A stretch of DNA of 40,134 nucleotides from JAADHY01 sp964428935 (GTDB lineage Bacteria > Planctomycetota > Planctomycetia > Planctomycetales > Planctomycetaceae): NCBI GenBank assembly GCA_964428935.1, contig CAYSAG010000009.1, forward strand, positions 1 through 40,134, written 5' to 3'. The first letter of the stretch is position 1; each line of letters begins with the position of its first letter. Position numbers and translations under genes: made by a program. The notes under the pieces were generated by a model that was not told the DNA's origin, did not search any database, and saw nothing but the letters and a program-made list of their open reading frames with translations. Shown here in pieces: positions 8,807-17,328 of the stretch.

Positions 8807-9411
8807 CTGTGCTTCCGTCGCCGTTCGACGCGACGGCGAAATAGGTTTTCGGTGAACCCACCCTCTTCCATGAACTGCCGCGCCTGGCTTTCGATCTGGC
8901 GACGCAGCAGGTAGGCGGCCTGATGGATGGCACAAATCATCGCGTTCGCAGCGATTTCCGGAGGAGCCTTTGCTACGAATTCCGCCAACCCCTCCAGCCC
9001 GGTCAGCCGGACGGTGCCTGGCGGGGCGGGCGGCAGATTCTCCACGCGGTCGTGCCGCAACCGCTCACGCATGGCACGAGCCGCTCGCGAATCTTTGGGC
9101 CAGACACGCAGCCCGTTCTGACGAAGGAAGCTCTCGTAGTCCGGTAGCAACTCGTCGTTCAGGCTGGCTCGGGCCACGTTCGTCAGTTTCATTTCGGCCT
9201 TTCGCGACGTCGCGGCTGCGCCGCTGGCTTCGCTGATGTTGCGCACGCCGCTGCGAGCGGCCTGAATCATCTGGTCTCGCATGCGCGGGTCATGAGGAAA
9301 GAAACGTCTGCAGAAGACAACCGTGGCGTCGTAGACCGCTTGAGCCACCTTGTAGCTTCGCAGCTTGCGGTAGCCACCGTGCGGCAACAGGGGAAGCTGG
9401 TCGTCTGACAT
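8782..9411 (-). CDS. Four-helix-bundle protein (23S rRNA intervening-sequence/Avd-like) with suffix domain
   Basis: 209 aa. The opening LPHGGYRKLRSYKVAQAVYDATVVFCRRF and the following RMRDQMIQAARSGVRNISEAS are the hallmark of the four-helix-bundle family first seen in 23S rRNA intervening sequences and related to Avd of diversity-generating retroelements. The later TNVARASLNDELLPDYESFLR belongs to the same fold. A second half (about 125-209) with NAMICAIHQAAYLLRRQ matches the suffix-type extension seen in environmental bacteria. The function of this chromosomal branch is unknown. A GGAGAAG ribosome binding site precedes the ATG. The gene is bracketed by 9-bp palindromic repeats on both sides. 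No reverse transcriptase lies nearby, so there is no evidence for a retroelement here. Confidence 0.9.
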   Translation of the reverse strand: MSDDQLPLLPHGGYRKLRSYKVAQAVYDATVVFCRRFFPHDPRMRDQMIQAARSGVRNISEASGAAATSRKAEMKLTNVARASLNDELLPDYESFLRQNGLRVWPKDSRAARAMRERLRHDRVENLPPAPPGTVRLTGLEGLAEFVAKAPPEIAANAMICAIHQAAYLLRRQIESQARQFMEEGGFTENLFRRRVERRRKHRGLSGQSD

Positions 9412-9421
9412 GGCTGCTTCT

Positions 9422-9493
9422 CCGCTGTCAGACAGGTCGGAGTTGCCGGACTGGTCGAACCCGCCAGACTGGCCGGACGGGGCCGACTGAACC
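9422..9493. repeat. Array of 9-bp degenerate palindromic repeats, 5' side
   Basis: Just upstream of the four-helix-bundle start, about eight 9-base units can be laid end to end: CCGCTGTCA, GACAGGTCG, GAGTTGCCG, GACTGGTCG, AACCCGCCA, GACTGGCCG, GACGGGGCC and GACTGAACC. They share the period and core of the 3' array but are more diverged. They probably fall in the 5' leader or promoter of the gene. Confidence 0.7.
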
Positions 9494-10240
9494 GGCGGTT
9501 CACGTTTCTCAATCTACCGCAACCTCGTTCCCCAGACCAGTTTCCCCGCGCCAGCGAGCCTCGAGCGAACGACCTTCGGCGTTCCGAACAAACTCGCACC
9601 AGCGTACTGGTTGGAGAATAATCGCCTCAACGTTCTACCCAAAGGCTCTCCCTTGGTTGCCTGGCGCACCTGCGCCGAACGGCCACGCTCCGTCGCGGCC
9701 GCTGTTGCTTCGCAATTCCGAGTTCGGGACGCGTGGCACGGGACGCGACGGAACGCGGCCATCCGGGAAAAAATGCGAAACCTCGTTGACCTTTTTCGGC
9801 CGACAACGGTCTGTGCGCAGAGCAGCGTTGGGGCACGACGCACCCTGCTGCGGCGCACGACGGACTTTGTGATTTCGACGGACAGCCTGTTGAAATCCGC
9901 TCTCCCGCACTTGCGGCAGAGGGTGGCTCGCGAAGCGAGCATTGTCAGGGAGCCGGTTTCAGCCTTCACGTGAGACCGTTCAGACCGGAGGCTCCGGCCC
10001 CGACCTCGGCCGCCCCCGGGACGCACGCGGCTCCCCGTCGTCCACCCCTGGGGCACCTTCTCCCCCACCGGGGCAAAAGCGACAGGGGGACGGCTTTGCC
10101 GTCTGGTTTCTTGGCGTGGCCAGCGGCGGACGTGGAGGACCGCGTCCCTTCGGAGCGTCACGCTCCCTCGCGGACGCCGTCGCAGACGCGTTCGCAAAGC
10201 GCGTTGCGTGCCCCGCTGCTGGACGGGCCGAGCGTTGGGC
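9494..10240. other. Intergenic region, about 750 bases, no gene recognised
   Basis: Open frames on both strands here give arginine-, serine- and proline-rich sequences with no family resemblance, no signal peptide and no plausible ribosome binding site. A short stretch at about 10047-10077 (GGGGCACCTTCTCCCCC and ACCGGGGC) resembles part of the palindromic element at 37356-37506. Otherwise I see nothing. Confidence 0.4.
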
Positions 10241-10269
10241 TTGGCGAAGGCCGGTCGAGTGACTAAGAT
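10241..10269 (+). promoter_or_regulatory. Possible sigma-70-type promoter of the tRNA gene
   Basis: TTGGCG (10241-10246) and TAAGAT (10264-10269) are separated by exactly 17 bases and lie about 55 bases upstream of the tRNA. Each differs from the consensus hexamer at two positions. Found by eye only. Confidence 0.4.
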
Positions 10270-10323
10270 TTGCTTGCGTCGAGCACAGAGCCCGCTGAGC
10301 GGGTCGTTTTGCCGGACGGAACT

Positions 10324-10394
10324 TGCCCCGTGGTGTAACGGTAGCACGCCTGACTCTGGATCAGGTAGTCATGGTTCGAATCCATGCGGGGCAG
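10324..10394 (+). tRNA. tRNA-Gln (anticodon CTG)
   Basis: The acceptor arms TGCCCCG and CGGGGCA pair fully. The D-arm is GTG...CAC around AACGGTAG. The anticodon stem CCTGA/TCAGG encloses CTCTGGA, giving anticodon CTG, which reads CAG glutamine codons. The T-stem CATGG/CCATG encloses TTCGAAT. The length is 71 bases and the discriminator is G. The terminal CCA is not encoded (CTT follows), so a tRNA nucleotidyltransferase must add it. Confidence 0.96.
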
Positions 10395-10444
10395 CTTCTC
10401 GAAGAGAAAGCCGAAAAGCAAACGGTTCACAGCGAGCGCAACAG

Positions 10445-10472
10445 GCCCTTGGAAGACCAAGGGCTTTTTTTT
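10445..10472 (+). terminator. Rho-independent terminator after tRNA-Gln
   Basis: A perfect 8-bp stem, GCCCTTGG/CCAAGGGC, with loop AAGA is followed directly by eight T residues. It lies 50 bases after the tRNA on the plus strand. Confidence 0.93.
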
Positions 10473-10850
10473 GCCCGCCGAGTTCCTAAGCGGCGGTCTC
10501 AAGCGAGGCTCCCACGCTTGAGCAAGTCGTGTGCCACGCACTGGCGCTTGCCTGGCGTCCGCCCGAGGCTGCGGCTTTGCACTTGCGACTACCATTCGAC
10601 AGGCGGACAATGAAGTTCGCACGAGGTTCTCCGGCCTGTGGCGTGGCCGGCCGTCGCGCTCCGTCGCAGTCTTGGAGAGTTGCGGCAACGGCTGAGCGGC
10701 CGGGCGGAACCGGCTCGAGCGGACGAGCGCGGAGCGAACGGCCAGTCCGTTGCGCCGCCAAGCTCTTAACGCGTGTCACTGCGGCGAAGGGGAACGTGGC
10801 CGCCGTGCGGTTCCCCTGTTCGTGGTCCGAAAGCACTGGGAGGGCAAGTC
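10473..10850. other. Intergenic region between terminator and secretin-like gene, 378 bases
   Basis: It should contain the promoter of the secretin-like gene. I see no small gene with a convincing start, and no repeat. Confidence 0.35.
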
Positions 10851-11852
10851 ATGTCGAAGCTGCTTTTGAGAGGTGCAGTCGGCGTCGTGCTGCTCGTCGT
10901 GGCCGCCGTAGCCGGGGCCCAGGAGAGAAAGCCGGAACTACGCCAGCGAGCAAAGACCACGTCGCAGCCGGCCAAACTCACACGTTCGCGTGGCGGGACG
11001 GCCGTTCCCCGAGCTGCGGGAAAGACGGCCACCCCCGTCGTCCGTGCGTCGGCGGCAAGGGCCTCGCAGCACTGCCAGCCGAGAGTGCGGAAGGTCTACC
11101 GGGTGCAGCACGTCTCGGCCCAGCGGTTGAGCAAGCTGGTGCAGGAGCTTCTGGCGGCCGACGGGACGGGTCGACGTGGACTGGCCGTCACCGCGGACTC
11201 GGCGTCGAACAGCCTGATTCTGAGCGGGACGGAAGGAGAGGTCGACCAGCTGACCGAGACGCTGAGTCAGCTCGACCGCCCGCCCGCCAAACTGGCCGTC
11301 GACGTCCTGTTCGTCGAGCTACTTTTGGACAAAGAAGACCTGCAGCCCTTGCGCAAGGTGCTCAGTCAGGTGGCTGACGAAGAAATCGACTCGCTCGTGG
11401 CCAGACTGCCCGGCCAGAACTTGCGTGTCCTCGCACGCTCGGTCGTGCTCACGACCAGCGGCCAGTCGGCTCGCATCAACGTGGGTCGTCGGCAGCCACG
11501 CGTGAAAGGAGTGACGGTCACGCCTGCGGGCCGCAGCAACCTTGTCGAGTTCGGAAACGTGGGCTTGGAGCTGAACGTCACGCCGACCGTCTGCGACGAC
11601 GGTTCGGTGACGCTGCAGCTGCAGTTGGAGCGGTCTGGCGTGGGGCCGGAAAAGGAAGGAACGCCCGCCGTTTACTCGAAGACAAACGAAGTCGTGTCTC
11701 GCGTCCCGTGGGTCGGCGTCACGCTGCTCGAAACCACCCTGACCGCACCGCCGGACAAGACGCTGGTCGTAGGCGGAATGCTCGAAAAACGCGACGACCG
11801 CTGGGAGGCGACCGTGGTGCTGCTGCGACTGCACTTGCTCGACCAAGACTAG
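10851..11852 (+). CDS. Short secretin-like protein (type II/III secretion system secretin family)
   Basis: 333 aa from the ATG at 10851, which has a GGGAGG ribosome binding site 7 bases upstream; an upstream in-frame ATG (10773) lacks this. A signal peptide covers about residues 1-23 (LLLRGAVGVVLLVVAAVAGAQ). After a basic spacer, residues about 80-145 form an N-type secretin domain (VYRVQHVSAQRLSKLVQELL, then LAVTADSASNSLILSGTEGE). Residues about 148-330 resemble the secretin core: LAVDVLFVEL near the start, GLELNVTPTVCDDGSVTLQL in the middle, and ETTLTAPPDKTLVVGGML near the end. Full secretins have several N domains and exceed 500 residues, so this is a reduced form. It may be an outer-membrane ring component or a stand-alone protein. 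No other secretion gene is nearby. Confidence 0.85.
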   Translation: MSKLLLRGAVGVVLLVVAAVAGAQERKPELRQRAKTTSQPAKLTRSRGGTAVPRAAGKTATPVVRASAARASQHCQPRVRKVYRVQHVSAQRLSKLVQELLAADGTGRRGLAVTADSASNSLILSGTEGEVDQLTETLSQLDRPPAKLAVDVLFVELLLDKEDLQPLRKVLSQVADEEIDSLVARLPGQNLRVLARSVVLTTSGQSARINVGRRQPRVKGVTVTPAGRSNLVEFGNVGLELNVTPTVCDDGSVTLQLQLERSGVGPEKEGTPAVYSKTNEVVSRVPWVGVTLLETTLTAPPDKTLVVGGMLEKRDDRWEATVVLLRLHLLDQD

Positions 11853-11880
11853 CGGCGTCCGCCTTTCAGCTGGAGGCCCT

Positions 11881-13374
11881 TCACCGAACCGCTCCGCCGC
11901 CGGACGCGTCCCCCTGCTTCGACAGAATGAACTCTCGCAGCAAGCGGCGCAGGTGGAGCACGTCTTCGGGAGCTTGTTGAGCCACGTCGTGGACGTTCCA
12001 GACGTCGTCCGGCTTGACGAACAGCCGGCAGTACTTCTCCGCCTGCTCAATCAGTTCGGCCAGCGCCACGGGGTCGTCGTGGACGGCGTCGGTGGACTCG
12101 GGCGGTGTGGCCTCCGCGCCGACCGCCGGGGTGGCGGGACCTTCGGCCTCTCCCGCCGGAGTCTGCGGACCGACCAGCTGCCAGCGGTCCGTCACCAGGT
12201 AGTAGTCGGCCGTTCGAATGGCCACTTCCTCCAGCCCCGCCCCCAGGCAAATGAACTGCCGCCACTCACTCGACCGGCCCAGCAGCAGCGGCAACCAGCT
12301 CCGGCCTTCCGAAGGCCCCGACGAACCGACGCCGAACCACTCCAGCAGCGTCGGCCCCAGGTCGACCGTCTGCACCAGCTGCTGCACCCGGCCGCACAGT
12401 TCGGGCCGGTCGGGCAGCCAGACCAGCTGCAGGCCTCGGACGACCGACTCGTTCAACAACAAACGGAACCCGCGAAACTGCGTGGCGGCGGGAATTTCGA
12501 CCCCACCGGCCGCGGCCACCACCCACAGGAAGCCCTCGGCGTTCTCGGCCGCAGCCGGCTCGGCCAGCTCGGAGCGAAGTCGTCCCACCAGCGCGTCGGT
12601 GTGTTGCAGCGTTCTGGCCAGCCGCTCGACCGAGTCGACCGAGCCGAGCAGGCGGTCCAGGGCCAAGCGACCCGACGGCGCCCAGGCGTCCTCGTCCGGT
12701 TCGCCGTCGTTGACGCCGTCCGGCCCAGAACCGGCGGCAGCGTGCGCGAGTGTCTCACTCGAGCCGCTCCGCCCGTCGTCCGGTCCAGCCGCGTCGGCCC
12801 GGTGCGTCGTGCCGTTGCGGTCGGACACGCCGTCAGGACCGGCTGAACCTTCCGAGCGACCGGCCGTTTGGTTCGCCAGCGGTTCCGCCTCCTTGTCGGT
12901 CGACTCAGACACGCACGCCGGCAGACCGTCCAGGGCCAGCCACAGGAGCACGGCTTGGTGTTTCCGCTGTTCGTTCCAGCATTGCAACACGCTCTCGACC
13001 GCCTCGGCTCCGACCTCGTCCTGTTCCAACGGCCGGCTGAGCACGTGGACGGTGTCGAACGTTTTCTCGGCGAAAGCCCGTCCCGAAACGTTCGGACTGC
13101 AGACGAGGCACGTTGCAACGCCGGCCCGTCGCAGCTCGGTCAGGAAGCTGCCCAGGCGTTGCTGTTCGCCGAGCGACCGAGGAAACGTGTAGCAGCCCGT
13201 CCACCAGCCGTCGCTGGCTCGACGCGGGTCGAAGTTCTCGCCGAAATGCTGGTCGAACACGACCGACTGGCTGGCCAGCCGGTCCAGCTCGGGCGTTCGG
13301 CCCGCGAAACTGCCGTAGCAGCCCAGAAAGACGGGGTTCAGTCGCTCAAACGTGACGACGAAAACTCGCTTCAT
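11881..13374 (-). CDS. Sulfatase/alkaline phosphatase-fold protein, probably catalytically inactive
   Basis: 497 aa from the ATG at 13374. The N-terminus KRVFVVTFERLNPVFLGCYG aligns with the sulfatase opening, which normally reads like ITVDTLRADHLGCYG; the metal-binding aspartates are replaced (FE for VD, PV for AD). RTPELDRLASQSVVFDQHF at about 26-44 is a typical sulfatase segment. The C/S-x-P-S-R nucleophile motif expected next is absent (ENFDPRRASDGWW instead). The later metal site, usually SDHGE, reads VAAAGG near 286-291. TVDLGPTLLEWFGV near the C-terminal part is well conserved. A low-complexity insertion (about 157-231) contains two copies of a GPDGVxD unit. There is no signal peptide, so it is probably cytoplasmic. 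I infer a pseudoenzyme; function unknown. It converges on the secretin-like gene. Confidence 0.8.
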   Translation of the reverse strand: MKRVFVVTFERLNPVFLGCYGSFAGRTPELDRLASQSVVFDQHFGENFDPRRASDGWWTGCYTFPRSLGEQQRLGSFLTELRRAGVATCLVCSPNVSGRAFAEKTFDTVHVLSRPLEQDEVGAEAVESVLQCWNEQRKHQAVLLWLALDGLPACVSESTDKEAEPLANQTAGRSEGSAGPDGVSDRNGTTHRADAAGPDDGRSGSSETLAHAAAGSGPDGVNDGEPDEDAWAPSGRLALDRLLGSVDSVERLARTLQHTDALVGRLRSELAEPAAAENAEGFLWVVAAAGGVEIPAATQFRGFRLLLNESVVRGLQLVWLPDRPELCGRVQQLVQTVDLGPTLLEWFGVGSSGPSEGRSWLPLLLGRSSEWRQFICLGAGLEEVAIRTADYYLVTDRWQLVGPQTPAGEAEGPATPAVGAEATPPESTDAVHDDPVALAELIEQAEKYCRLFVKPDDVWNVHDVAQQAPEDVLHLRRLLREFILSKQGDASGGGAVR

Positions 13375-14266
13375 TCCGTTTCTCGCTTTCGGTTCGCTCT
13401 TGCCCAGAAAAGGCTCTGCAGCACGCGGCGTCGAGGCTGACACGAGGGTCCGCGACCGGCGACCCCGACCGGTGGTGGGTTTTGGTCGGTAAGCTAGCGA
13501 CGCTGAGCCGCCGCTGGCAAGACTGGACCGGCCGCAGAGGACGGCTGCCGCGGAAAAGTTCCAACGGCTGCCAACGGTTTGTCGTAAACGGACAGCGCAG
13601 ACGGGGCGGACGTCTCGCGCGCGGCCGAGAAGTCGGCACCGTCCGCGGGGTAGTGGTCACTTGAAACCCGAGTTTGTTTTGGTTTCAATTTTCGCGTTGG
13701 AGTTCTTCGTGGGTCTGGCACGGAACGCCAGGGCGAGCGTACGAAGCCGTGACGTGCACAGCAGTCGCCGGCGGCGGGTTCGTTGTCGGCGGACTGACGC
13801 TGAGGGAGTGGTCCGGCAGGCGTCTGCAGGTTGGACGGCCTCGCAGTGGAAGACGCCAGGCTTGGCCGGACGGCTGAGTGTTCGAGTTCCGGGTGCGGGT
13901 TGTTGGCGTGCGCGCGGCGAGCCTGTTCGGCGTCTGGCCTGGGACGGAGTCGCCGCTCGCCGGGCGGCGTCTGGTTCGAAGACGGCCGTTGTGTCGTGAA
14001 GAGCGGTGTCGGGTGGTCGGGTCCGGGAAACCATCCGTCCGGCGGGTCGCCGTTCAGCAGCCGGACCGTGTGGGTCGGCTGGCTGGCGAGCGGACGGCAG
14101 TCCGGGCCGTGGCAGGTGGAAAGCGGGCCCGGACCGGCGCGACACGAGCGTGTGGCTCGAAGCGGCGTCGGGTGGAAAGTGCGAACGACGTCGGGAGCCA
14201 GACGGGTCGGGAAAACGGAACGAGCGTTTGACGGACAAGGCTTGGAAGGAAAGGAGCAACGGGAAA
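13375..14266. other. Divergent intergenic region, about 890 bases
   Basis: It separates the sulfatase-fold gene (minus) from the NEW3-ABC operon (plus) and must hold both promoters. Frames open here are arginine- and proline-rich and look non-coding. No hairpin with a T-tract and no direct repeat was obvious. Confidence 0.35.
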
Positions 14267-15550
14267 ATGCAAGCACGACTTTTGCGAACGGCTGCGTTGA
14301 CCGGTTTGCTGTTGCTCGTGTCGGTTCCCGCTCGGTCGCTTTGGGCGGCCGACGAGTCGAAGGAGAAGGCGTCGAAGCCGGAGCGGGAAATTGTGGTGGC
14401 GTTCGAGTACCCGCGGAAGGAGGTGGAGCCGTCGAAAACGCTCAGCCTGGACCTGATTGTCAAGAACAACGGCACCCAGGACGAAACGGTGCTGTTGGAC
14501 GTGCAGCAGTGTCCGGAGCAGTGCACGGCAAAAATCGAGGAGTACGGCGACGTGATTGGCGGCGTGTTCGTGGCCGCCGGCGAGAAGAAAACGCTGAAGC
14601 TGTCGGCCGAGTGGAAACAGCCGAAGAAAGAGAAGAAGAAGGACGAGAAGGAGGAGAGCGAAGACACCGAGGAAGCGAAGTTCGCTCCGGGCAAGTACGC
14701 GTTCGTCGTCAAGGCCACGACGGAGGACGGAAAGCTGACGGACACGGCGAAGGCCGAGGTGACGGTCCGCTCGCCGAAGGAAGAAGAGGAGGAGGAAGAG
14801 GACCCGGTCGAGATTCGTTGCTCCTACCCGAACCTGCGCGGCTCGAACGACAGCGACTTCAAGTTCTCGATCGACATTTACAACCACACCGACAAGGACG
14901 ACATGGCCTCGCTGCGTGCCGAGGCTCCCAAAGGCTGGCAGGTGGCGTTCAAGCCGTCTTACGAGGACAAGTACATTGGGTCGCTGAAGATTGACGGGAA
15001 CCTGAGCCGTTCGGTGGACGTGGAGGTCACGCCGCCGCCCGACGCCAAAGTCGGCAAGTACACCATTAAGGTCTTCGCGAAGTTGTCGAAGGAGGACTTC
15101 GAAGCCAGCCGCGAGCTGACGGTCGAGCTGACCGGCACGTACCGAATTCGCTGCGGAACGGTCGGCGACCTGTTGTCCGTGACGGCTCACCCGGGCGAAG
15201 AGGTCACGGTGTCCATGTACGTCCAAAACCGCGGAACCGCTCCGCAGACCAACGTCACGTTCACGTCCTTCGAACCGGAAAAATGGAAGGTGGAGTTCGA
15301 CCCGGAGCGGATCGACACGATTGACCCGGGCGACACGAAACAGGTGAAGGTCAAGATCACCCCGGCTGCCGACGCCATTGTCGGTGACTACTCGGTAGCC
15401 ATCAACATCAACGGCGAAAAGGCCGACGACGAGCTGGAACTCAGAGTGACCGTGAAGGCCTCGACCATGTGGGCCTGGGTCGGCGTCGGTGTCATCATTG
15501 GCGTCATTGTGCTGCTGAGTGTCATGTTCCGGATTCTGGGCCGACGGTAA
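14267..15550 (+). CDS. Membrane-anchored NEW3-domain protein of an ABC exporter operon
   Basis: 427 aa from the ATG at 14267, preceded by an AAAGGAG ribosome binding site. A signal peptide covers about 1-29 (LTGLLLLVSVPARSLWAAD). The exported part holds three Ig-like repeats of the NEW3/COG1470 kind: KTLSLDLIVKNNGTQDETV, FSIDIYNHTDKDDMASLRAE with GWQVAFKP, and VTVSMYVQNRGTAPQTNVTF with KWKVEFDP. Two highly charged segments (KQPKKEKKKDEKEE and KEEEEEEEDP) link the first and second. One membrane helix lies at about 403-421 (VGVGVIIGVIVLLSVMF), followed by RILGRR. An ATPase gene follows after 18 bases and a permease abuts that, so the three form one operon. I infer an accessory ectodomain; substrate unknown. 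Confidence 0.88.
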   Translation: MQARLLRTAALTGLLLLVSVPARSLWAADESKEKASKPEREIVVAFEYPRKEVEPSKTLSLDLIVKNNGTQDETVLLDVQQCPEQCTAKIEEYGDVIGGVFVAAGEKKTLKLSAEWKQPKKEKKKDEKEESEDTEEAKFAPGKYAFVVKATTEDGKLTDTAKAEVTVRSPKEEEEEEEDPVEIRCSYPNLRGSNDSDFKFSIDIYNHTDKDDMASLRAEAPKGWQVAFKPSYEDKYIGSLKIDGNLSRSVDVEVTPPPDAKVGKYTIKVFAKLSKEDFEASRELTVELTGTYRIRCGTVGDLLSVTAHPGEEVTVSMYVQNRGTAPQTNVTFTSFEPEKWKVEFDPERIDTIDPGDTKQVKVKITPAADAIVGDYSVAININGEKADDELELRVTVKASTMWAWVGVGVIIGVIVLLSVMFRILGRR

Positions 15551-15568
15551 GACCGGGGAGAAGGACGG

Positions 15569-16327
15569 ATGAGTGACGAAATCGTCATCGAGACAGTCCA
15601 GCTGACGAAGTTCTACGGCCGCGTCGCCGCCGTCGACGGACTGAACCTGTACGTGAAGCGCGGCGAGATTTTCGGCTTCCTGGGTCCGAACGGCGCCGGC
15701 AAGACGACCACGATTTTGCTGCTGCTGGGCCTGACCGAGCCGACGGCCGGCCACGCGTGGGTCTTGGGCTTCAACCCGACTCGACGTCCGCTCGAAGTCA
15801 AACGGCGGGTCGGGTGCCTTCCCGAGAACGTCGGCTACTACCGGGACCTGACCGGCCGTGAGAACCTGCGGTTCATTGCCCAGCTGAACCGCATCCCCGA
15901 AGACCAGGCCGAGTCACGGATCAACGAGGCGCTGAAGAAGGTCGGCTTGAACGGCGAGGGCGACAAACTGGTCGGCGCCTACTCCCGCGGCATGCGCCAA
16001 CGCCTCGGACTGGCCGAATTGCTGGTCAAGGACCCGGAAATCATGATTCTGGACGAGCCCACTCTGGGGCTCGACCCGAAGGGCATGAACGAAATCCTGG
16101 ACCTGATTCGGTCCCTCAGCAAGGAGAAGGGACTGACGGTCATGCTGTGCTCGCACCAGCTTCATCAGGTCCAGCGAATCTGCGACCGGGTCGGAATCAT
16201 GAACAAAGGCCGGTTGGTGGCGCTGGGCACGATCGACGAACTGGCCAAACAGGGGCTGGAGTCGGAGTACGGCGAGCGGCTGAGCCTGGAAGAGATTTAC
16301 ATGCGGTATTTCCAGGAGGAACAATAA
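15569..16327 (+). CDS. ABC transporter ATP-binding protein
   Basis: 252 aa. Walker A is GPNGAGKTT (39-47), the signature is YSRGMRQR (138-145), a variant of LSGGQ, and Walker B is IMILDEP (158-164), followed by TLGLDP as the D-loop and a switch histidine in LCSHQLHQVQ. This is the exporter-type ATPase that pairs with ABC-2 permeases (Nat/Ccm-like group). It hydrolyses ATP at the inner face of the membrane to drive the permease encoded next. A GGGGAGAAGGA ribosome binding site precedes the ATG. The stop is immediately followed by the permease start. Its place behind a NEW3 protein suggests export or handling of a cell-surface product, but the substrate cannot be read from the sequence. Confidence 0.96.
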   Translation: MSDEIVIETVQLTKFYGRVAAVDGLNLYVKRGEIFGFLGPNGAGKTTTILLLLGLTEPTAGHAWVLGFNPTRRPLEVKRRVGCLPENVGYYRDLTGRENLRFIAQLNRIPEDQAESRINEALKKVGLNGEGDKLVGAYSRGMRQRLGLAELLVKDPEIMILDEPTLGLDPKGMNEILDLIRSLSKEKGLTVMLCSHQLHQVQRICDRVGIMNKGRLVALGTIDELAKQGLESEYGERLSLEEIYMRYFQEEQ

Positions 16328-17275
16328 ATGGGCGTCATTTTGCGGAAAGAGCTGGCAGACCACCTGAACTCGATCCGCTACATCATTTTGTTCTGCCTGG
16401 TGGTCTGCGTCTCGCTGCTCATTACGAACACGGTGAGCTTGAACATTCGGTCGGCTCTGGAACGCGGCGCCAAAGACCCGCACCTGTTTCTCATGCTCTT
16501 CACCACCAGCGGCCACTTTTTCTCGCTGGTGCAGTTCATCGCCTTCTTCGGCCCGCTGATCGGCATCATCATGGGCTTCGACGCCATCAACCGTGAGAAG
16601 AACGAAGGCACCATGTCGATGCTGCTGTCGCAGCCCGTGTACCGCGACGCCATTGTCAACGGCAAGTACCTGGCCGGGCTGGTGGTGGTGTCAATCATGG
16701 TGGTCAGCATCGTGCTGCTCATTTCCGGCCTGGGAATGGTCGTCATTGGCGTTGTGCCGACGGCGGAGCAGGTGGCCCGGCTGCTGATCTACGTGGTGCT
16801 GAGCATTGTCTACATTGGCTTTTGGTTGGGGCTGGCCATTCTGTTTTCGGTCGTGTTTCGTTCGATTGGCACGTCCGCTCTGGCGGGGGTCGCCTTCTGG
16901 ATTGTCGTCGCCTTCTTCGTGTCTTTCGCTACGAACGTCATTGCAGACGTCGTGGCTCCGGTCAGCTCCGACTCGAACCTCGAGCAAGTCCTGAAGCACC
17001 AGAAGGTCATCGACACCATCAGTCACATTTCGCCGGTCAACCTTTACACCGACGCGGCCAGCGTGATCATGGACCCCTACCGCAAAACGACCAAGTCGCT
17101 GCTGTTGGTGGGGCCCATGGAGGCCATTTCGCGAGCCCGGTTCAACCGGCCGTTGAACATCCTGCAGTCGTGCCTGATTGTGGCCCCCTACATTGTGACG
17201 CTGATTGCCCTGACGTCGGTGTGCTTCGCCGCGGCCTACTTGGTGTTCATGAAGCAAGAGATTCGAGCCATTTAG
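16328..17275 (+). CDS. ABC-2 type transporter permease
   Basis: 315 aa. The ATG directly follows the ATPase stop and uses a GGAGGAA ribosome binding site inside that gene. The protein has about six membrane helices, for example IILFCLVVCVSLLITN (about 18-36), FIAFFGPLIGIIMGFDAI, VVVSIMVVSIVLLISGLGMV, LLIYVVLSIVYIGFWLGLAI, ALAGVAFWIVVAFFVSFA and YIVTLIALTSVCFAAAYLVF. The INREKNEGTMSMLLSQPVYR segment after the second helix is a hallmark of ABC-2 permeases of the NosY/gliding type. It forms the membrane channel for the preceding ATPase. A soluble loop (about 220-275) separates the last two helices. It is the last gene of the operon; no T-tract terminator was visible after it. Confidence 0.94.
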   Translation: MGVILRKELADHLNSIRYIILFCLVVCVSLLITNTVSLNIRSALERGAKDPHLFLMLFTTSGHFFSLVQFIAFFGPLIGIIMGFDAINREKNEGTMSMLLSQPVYRDAIVNGKYLAGLVVVSIMVVSIVLLISGLGMVVIGVVPTAEQVARLLIYVVLSIVYIGFWLGLAILFSVVFRSIGTSALAGVAFWIVVAFFVSFATNVIADVVAPVSSDSNLEQVLKHQKVIDTISHISPVNLYTDAASVIMDPYRKTTKSLLLVGPMEAISRARFNRPLNILQSCLIVAPYIVTLIALTSVCFAAAYLVFMKQEIRAI

Positions 17276-17328
17276 ACCCTCATTTGGCGAAAAACGTCGA
17301 CAACGTTCGCGCTTTCGTCGGGCGAACT

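Noticed and set aside
8782..9411. Diversity-generating retroelement suggested by the Avd-like fold
   Set aside because: No reverse transcriptase, template repeat or variable repeat pair was seen; the 9-bp arrays do not resemble TR/VR pairs.
8762..9493. CRISPR array suggested by regular repeats
   Set aside because: Units are 9 bases, contiguous and without spacers; no cas gene is nearby.
10291..10310. Hairpin CCCGCT/AGCGGG followed by TCGTTTT upstream of tRNA-Gln, as a terminator or attenuator
   Set aside because: The T-tract is short and interrupted, and no gene precedes it on this strand; it may just share a core with the element at 37484-37502.
9514..10347. Possible minus-strand gene across the region before tRNA-Gln
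   Set aside because: Arginine-rich nonsense that runs into the tRNA gene; no ribosome binding site.
13494..14276. Possible minus-strand gene between the sulfatase-fold gene and the NEW3 operon
   Set aside because: The translation is proline-, arginine- and serine-rich without any family pattern, and it overlaps the start of the NEW3 gene.
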